From NCBI GenBank assembly GCA_030614945.1, contig JAUXAH010000080.1, positions 1 through 7,907 on the forward strand: 7,907 nucleotides of DNA, read 5' to 3'. The position numbers were made by a program, and so were the translations under genes. Source of the DNA: Phycisphaerae bacterium. GTDB lineage: Bacteria; Planctomycetota; Phycisphaerae; Sedimentisphaerales; SG8-4. Below, one piece after another: positions 5,283 to 7,907 of this stretch. Each line of letters starts with the position of its first letter. Positions within the stretch are counted from its first letter, which is position 1. The notes under the pieces are model-generated. The model did no database searches and had not been told where the DNA came from. It saw only the letters and a program-made list of their open reading frames with translations.

Positions 5283-5681
5283 TTGGACAGAAGAGCTACC
5301 CATTATAATATTTCTACCGCGGCCAAGATGTTAGGAATCAGTGTCCGTATGCTTCGAGAATATGAAAAAGATGGATTAATTAAACCTTATCGAAATCCAT
5401 CTAATGGATATAGGTTATTTTCTAACGAAGATCTTCAGTGGATTCGTTGTATCCGAGAACTGATTCATCAGGAGGGGCTAAACATTAAAGGTATTAGGCG
5501 CTTATTAACGGTTATGCCTTGCTGGGAAGTTAAAGATTGTCCCAAGGAAATCCGAGCGAAATGTAGGGCAGTGGTGGACAGGACTTTGCCATGCTGGGCA
5601 ATAGCTGACAAACATTGTAAAGATGCTGATAAATGTCGAAGCTGCAAGGTTTATCTTGAAGCACAAAAAAGGTTGGGTTAA
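5283..5681 (+). CDS. MerR-family (HspR-like) regulator with cysteine-rich two-CW-like C-terminal domain, paralog 1
   Basis: A cytoplasmic DNA-binding regulator of 132 aa. Residues 8-75 form a MerR winged helix-turn-helix: YNISTAAKMLGISVRMLREYEKDGLIKP, then a wing with NGYRLFSNEDLQWI and a helix ending IRRLLTV. There is no long dimerisation coiled coil. Instead residues 80-124 hold CWEVKDC, KC, PCW, HC and KCRSCKVY (Cys80, 86, 94, 104, 112, 118, 121), a spacing that fits the two-CW type of small Cys cluster and suggests metal binding or redox sensing. The start is TTG at 5283: GAGGTGAT at 5271-5278 is a near-perfect ribosome-binding site, and the ATG at 5276 is followed at once by a stop. It is followed 202 bp later by a paralog in the same direction. 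The target is unknown; autoregulation and control of the downstream hydrogenase-type operon are inference. Confidence 0.88.
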   Translation: MDRRATHYNISTAAKMLGISVRMLREYEKDGLIKPYRNPSNGYRLFSNEDLQWIRCIRELIHQEGLNIKGIRRLLTVMPCWEVKDCPKEIRAKCRAVVDRTLPCWAIADKHCKDADKCRSCKVYLEAQKRLG

Positions 5682-5692
5682 AATTTTTTTGC

Positions 5693-5722
5693 TTGACATT
5701 GGTAATGTTTATTGTTAGGGTT
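5693..5722 (+). promoter_or_regulatory. TTGACA box, ACATT-GGT-AATGT dyad and ATTGTTAGGGTT motif after merR paralog 1
   Basis: A consensus -35 hexamer TTGACA (5693-5698) overlaps the perfect dyad ACATTGGTAATGT (5696-5708). ATTGTTAGGGTT (5711-5722) follows. No good -10 lies 16-20 bp downstream, so a full promoter is not claimed. The motif ATTGTYARKGTK recurs at 6323-6334 and 6455-6466. Confidence 0.35.
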
Positions 5723-5757
5723 TGTCTTGCTCAACGATTGAAAGGTAATAATGAAGT

Positions 5758-5775
5758 GGTAGAGTTGAATCTACC
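5758..5775 (+). promoter_or_regulatory. Inverted repeat GGTAGA-GTTGAA-TCTACC upstream of merR paralog 2
   Basis: A perfect 6-bp dyad with a 6-nt centre, extendable by one U-G pair in RNA. It lies in the 202-bp spacer about 110 bp before the second merR start. It is a candidate operator or leader hairpin; nothing decides between them. Confidence 0.35.
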
Positions 5776-5831
5776 GGTGATACTTTGTTCTTCATTGCGA
5801 AAATCAGATATATATATATTTTTCAAGAACA

Positions 5832-5851
5832 CTGCCAAGAATAATTGGCAG
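5832..5851 (+). promoter_or_regulatory. Leader hairpin CTGCCAA-GAATAA-TTGGCAG before merR paralog 2
   Basis: A perfect 7-bp stem with a 6-nt loop, with two further pairs beyond one mismatch. It ends 32 bp before the ATG and follows an alternating AT tract (5808-5818) that could supply a -10 element. No T-run follows, so it is not a standard terminator. Confidence 0.5.
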
Positions 5852-5883
5852 GGTATTCACTAAGGAAAGCATAGGGATTCAAG

Positions 5884-6294
5884 ATGGTAAAATTAAGTGA
5901 AAAACAAGCATCCTATTCTGTAACTATTACAGCCAAAAAATTAGGTATAAGCAAGCATACGCTCCGAGAATATGAGAAAAAAGGACTGATTAGACCATTC
6001 CGTGCCCCAGTAAATGGTCGCCGTCTATTTTCCGATAGAGACCTTAAATGGATTCGTCATATTCGTAAGTTGATTCACCACGAAGGATTGAACATCGTTA
6101 GTATTCAACGTCTATTAGCAGTCGTTTCTTCTTGGAAGATCAAAAATTGTCCCAAAGTTAAGAAAGAAAGATGTCCAGCTTCTGCTGATAAAACTCGCCC
6201 CTGCTGGGTGATAGTCCAGAGAAGTTCTATTAAAGAAAGTAATAAGTGTTGGGCCTGTAAGGTTTATTCTGAGGCTCAGAAAAGGTTAAGCTAA
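5884..6294 (+). CDS. MerR-family (HspR-like) regulator with degenerate two-CW-like domain, paralog 2
   Basis: A paralog of the preceding gene, similar along its whole length (TLREYEKKGLIRP, NGRRLFSDRDLKWIRHIRKLIHHEGLNI, KCWACKVYSEAQKRL). The DNA-binding half (11-79) is well kept but differs in the recognition helix (SKHTLRE against SVRMLRE). In the C-terminal cluster Cys89, 97, 107, 122 and 125 remain, while the equivalents of Cys80 and Cys112 of paralog 1 are replaced by serine (Ser83 and about Ser115), with a one-residue insertion near the latter. Such a protein could still form a dimer or heterodimer but may bind metal differently or act as a non-responsive partner. ATG at 5884 has AGGGA at 5873-5877. 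It ends 243 bp before the hydrogenase-type gene. A/T-rich codon use matches paralog 1, unlike dnaA. Confidence 0.87.
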   Translation: MVKLSEKQASYSVTITAKKLGISKHTLREYEKKGLIRPFRAPVNGRRLFSDRDLKWIRHIRKLIHHEGLNIVSIQRLLAVVSSWKIKNCPKVKKERCPASADKTRPCWVIVQRSSIKESNKCWACKVYSEAQKRLS

Positions 6295-6323
6295 AAATTT
6301 TTCGCCTAACCCGGCAATTATTA

Positions 6324-6352
6324 TTGTCAATGTGAGCGTGATAATATATAAT
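6324..6352 (+). promoter_or_regulatory. Near-consensus sigma70 promoter upstream of the EchA/CooM-like gene
   Basis: TTGTCA (6324-6329, 5/6), a 17-bp spacer and a perfect TATAAT (6347-6352). The predicted start near 6359 gives a leader of about 180 nt. It lies just after merR paralog 2, so the downstream operon most likely has its own strong promoter, not read-through alone. Confidence 0.65.
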
Positions 6353-6373
6353 CGTTGTTATGTGATTGCTCAC
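6332..6373 (+). promoter_or_regulatory. Inverted repeat GTGAGC...GCTCAC spanning the promoter
   Basis: GTGAGC (6332-6337) and GCTCAC (6368-6373) are perfect complements separated by 30 bp, about three helical turns. The left half lies between -35 and -10 and the right half just past the predicted start. This geometry suits a repressor or looped dimer pair but is only suggestive. Confidence 0.4.
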
Positions 6374-6375
6374 TT

Positions 6376-6399
6376 TTGATACGGTATATTTAGTATCAA
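6376..6399 (+). promoter_or_regulatory. Inverted repeat TTGATAC...GTATCAA in the early leader
   Basis: A perfect 7-bp dyad with a 10-bp centre, located about +18 to +41 relative to the predicted start. It can be an operator in DNA or a hairpin in the transcript. It is a prime candidate for a MerR-type dimer site because of its symmetry. Confidence 0.45.
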
Positions 6400-6411
6400 C
6401 GGTGGACTTTG

Positions 6412-6433
6412 TCCTAACAGGGATAATTTTTTT
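6412..6433 (+). terminator. Weak terminator-like hairpin with T7 in the operon leader
   Basis: TCCT-AAC-AGGG can form a 4-bp stem (one G-U pair), followed after six bases by seven T residues (6427-6433). The stem is too short for a confident intrinsic terminator. Its place between a strong promoter and the first gene makes attenuation conceivable. Confidence 0.2.
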
Positions 6434-6500
6434 GAACATAGGTTACCAATAATAATTGTTAGTGTTGCCTTGGCCGTCATTAGTAGGGATAAGGAAAGAT

Positions 6501-6529
6501 TCCGGCCTGCCGGAGCTAAAGATGGAGGA
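6501..6529 (+). promoter_or_regulatory. TCCGG-CCTG-CCGGA hairpin followed by GGAGGA ribosome-binding site
   Basis: A perfect 5-bp GC-rich stem with a 4-nt loop (6501-6514) lies 9 nt before the strong Shine-Dalgarno GGAGGA (6524-6529), which is 8 nt from the TTG start at 6538. This is the third hairpin placed just ahead of a ribosome-binding site in this half of the window. Confidence 0.5.
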
Positions 6530-6537
6530 ATTAGAAA

Positions 6538-7907
6538 TTGGATAAAATTCTACTTGCCCCAATCTTTCTGCCGCTAACCGCGGGTTTTGTTTTGCTGTTT
6601 TTGCCGAACAAGACAAAGTTTTTGTCCAAAGCATTAACGTTGGTTATCTCAGGTTTAACACTTGCGCTGGCCATCCGGATATTTACTGTTGGCCAGCTTG
6701 ATTATGCATGCTCTGTTCTTCAGATAGATAACCTGAAATTAGACTTATTGCTGAGTGCTAAGCCGCTGGGAGAGTTCATATTGATGTTCGCTATGGGTTT
6801 CGGTCTGTTAATAACCTTGTATTCACTAAGGTCCAGGACTGAGACAAAGCGAGCCAACGTGTACTATGGCGCTATTCTACTTTCAATAGGCGGCACTGCG
6901 GGCGTATTGCTTTCCAATCATTTACTGTTTTTGCTCATGTTCTGGGAGATAGTTACCGTTTCGCTCTATCTTCTGATAACCACAGGTGGTAGGGGCTCCA
7001 ATTTCGCAGCAACAAAAAGTTTCGCAATGGTAGGAGTATCCGATGCTGCTCTTCTGCTTGGGACACTGATGATATGGGCACGTTCAGGTACATTTGTCAT
7101 CTCGGATATTAGCATCGCAACAACTTCAACTCTTCCAATTATAGCCTTCTTATTGCTCATGACAGCCGCTATTACCAAGGCAGGCGCTTTGCCACTCCAT
7201 ACCTGGCTGCCCACAAGCGGTGAGTATGCCCCGACATCTGTAATGGCGCTGTTGCCTGCTGCGATCGACAAACTTTTGGGAATTTATCTGCTTGTAATAA
7301 TTGTGCGGGAAATATTTGTGCTGGAGTCAGCCGCTTTAAGTTTCATCCTGGCACTGATCGGTTCAGCCACAGTCATTATTGCCGTAATGATTGCTATGGT
7401 TCAGCATAATCTCAAAAAGCTATTATCATATCACGCTATCAGTCAGGTCGGCTATATGGTCCTTGGAATAGCAACTGGGACAGCCGTGGGTATCGCAGGC
7501 GGAGTGTTCCATATGCTCAACCACGCAATATATAAATGTTGCCTGTTTCTCTGCGGTGGTGCAGTTGAGCAGGCAGCCGGAACCTGTGAGTTAGATAGAC
7601 TTGGCGGCCTAGGCAAAAAAATGTCCATTACTTTCATTACCTGCCTGATCGCTGCCTTGAGTATTTCTGGCATGCCCCCATTCAACGGTTTTGTTTCCAA
7701 ATGGATGGTCTATCAAGGCGTAATTCAGATGGATCCCGCACAAACCGGTGGGGCAGCCAGACTATGGCCCATCTGGCTCGCTTGCGCTATCTTCGGAAGT
7801 GTGCTCACTCTGGCTTCATTTGTAAAACTCATACATTCGGTATTCCTCTCCCGCCTGCCGGAAGAGCTAAAAGAAGCAAAAGAAGTTTCGCCTTTGCAGA
7901 CCTTTCC
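6538..7907 (+). CDS. Complex I/antiporter-like membrane subunit, EchA/CooM type (3'-truncated by window edge)
   Basis: A polytopic proton- or sodium-translocating subunit of the NuoL/NuoM/MrpD superfamily; 456 codons are visible and the C-terminus is missing. Conserved charged residues of the translocation path are present: FWE (Glu137) in an early helix, TKAGALPLHTWLP (Lys214), AIDKLLGIY (Lys245), HNLKKLLSYHAISQVGYM (Lys293/Lys294, His299), and HMLNHAIYK (His325, His329, Lys333). The 'TKAGALPLHTWLP' and 'LLPAAIDKLLGIY' stretches resemble EchA/CooM of group 4 energy-converting [NiFe] hydrogenases more than NuoM, NuoL or HyfB, as far as memory allows. The start is TTG: an in-frame TAG lies two codons upstream and GGAGGA is well spaced. 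Remaining hydrogenase subunits would be expected to the right. An Mrp- or formate-lyase-like complex is the alternative. Confidence 0.85.
   Translation, partial: MDKILLAPIFLPLTAGFVLLFLPNKTKFLSKALTLVISGLTLALAIRIFTVGQLDYACSVLQIDNLKLDLLLSAKPLGEFILMFAMGFGLLITLYSLRSRTETKRANVYYGAILLSIGGTAGVLLSNHLLFLLMFWEIVTVSLYLLITTGGRGSNFAATKSFAMVGVSDAALLLGTLMIWARSGTFVISDISIATTSTLPIIAFLLLMTAAITKAGALPLHTWLPTSGEYAPTSVMALLPAAIDKLLGIYLLVIIVREIFVLESAALSFILALIGSATVIIAVMIAMVQHNLKKLLSYHAISQVGYMVLGIATGTAVGIAGGVFHMLNHAIYKCCLFLCGGAVEQAAGTCELDRLGGLGKKMSITFITCLIAALSISGMPPFNGFVSKWMVYQGVIQMDPAQTGGAARLWPIWLACAIFGSVLTLASFVKLIHSVFLSRLPEELKEAKEVSPLQTF

Noticed and set aside
5682..5690. T-run straight after the merR paralog 1 stop as a terminator (likewise after paralog 2 at 6295-6302)
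   Set aside because: There is no GC stem before either run; they are simply A/T runs shared by the duplicated 3' flanks.
5693..5721. Complete promoter beginning at TTGACA 5693
   Set aside because: The -35 is perfect but the hexamers 16-20 bp downstream match TATAAT poorly (TAGGGT).
6462..6545. 28-codon ORF starting GTG whose TAA overlaps the TTG start of the EchA/CooM-like gene
   Set aside because: No convincing ribosome-binding site; it spans the leader hairpin and the Shine-Dalgarno of the next gene. Translational coupling is possible but unsupported.
6966..7271. 101-codon minus-strand ORF within the EchA/CooM-like gene
   Set aside because: It is a shadow of a long plus-strand frame with conserved transmembrane motifs and has no recognisable features.

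Overview
The window looks like chromosomal DNA of an uncultured bacterium, most plausibly a planctomycete of the Phycisphaerae/Sedimentisphaerales type or a close PVC relative. The grounds are a Tat-exported formylglycine sulfatase with the 'NRRDFLK...LGAASLAFPGC' leader, a dnaA separated from dnaN and recF, and genes littered with short repeats. This placement is inference from style, not from a search.

Layout. (1) 2-1000, plus strand: C-terminal part of an RsmB-type 16S rRNA m5C methyltransferase, cut by the left edge. (2) 1089-1598, minus: a 169-residue membrane-anchored protein of unknown function. (3) 1761-3182, minus: an exported S1-family sulfatase. (4) 3183-3535: a divergent intergenic region with DnaA-box-like sites, a candidate promoter and several heptamer repeats. 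(5) 3536-5053, plus: dnaA. (6) 5283-5681 and 5884-6294, plus: two tandem paralogous MerR-family regulators with a cysteine-rich 'two-CW'-like C-terminal domain, in visibly AT-richer DNA. (7) 6538 to the right edge, plus: a complex I/antiporter-like membrane subunit most like EchA/CooM of energy-converting [NiFe] hydrogenases, probably the first gene of an operon that continues beyond the window.

Two patterns cut across the genes. First, at least seven repeat arrays with a period of exactly 7 bp but different unit sequences lie in rsmB (twice), at the sulfatase stop codon, in the sulfatase-dnaA spacer (three times) and inside dnaA. Several are translated in frame. Second, the sulfatase and dnaA each carry an in-frame palindromic insertion in a variable surface loop. 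The two share an 11-nt core (AAAACGGGGAC) read in the same frame as Lys-Thr-Gly-Thr. This recalls the Rickettsia palindromic elements that insert into coding genes.

The right half looks like a regulatory module. Two MerR/two-CW regulators arose by tandem duplication, the second having lost two cysteines to serine. They precede a near-consensus promoter, dyads and a 180-nt leader in front of the hydrogenase-type subunit. A redox- or metal-responsive switch controlling an Ech-like complex is a reasonable but untested hypothesis.
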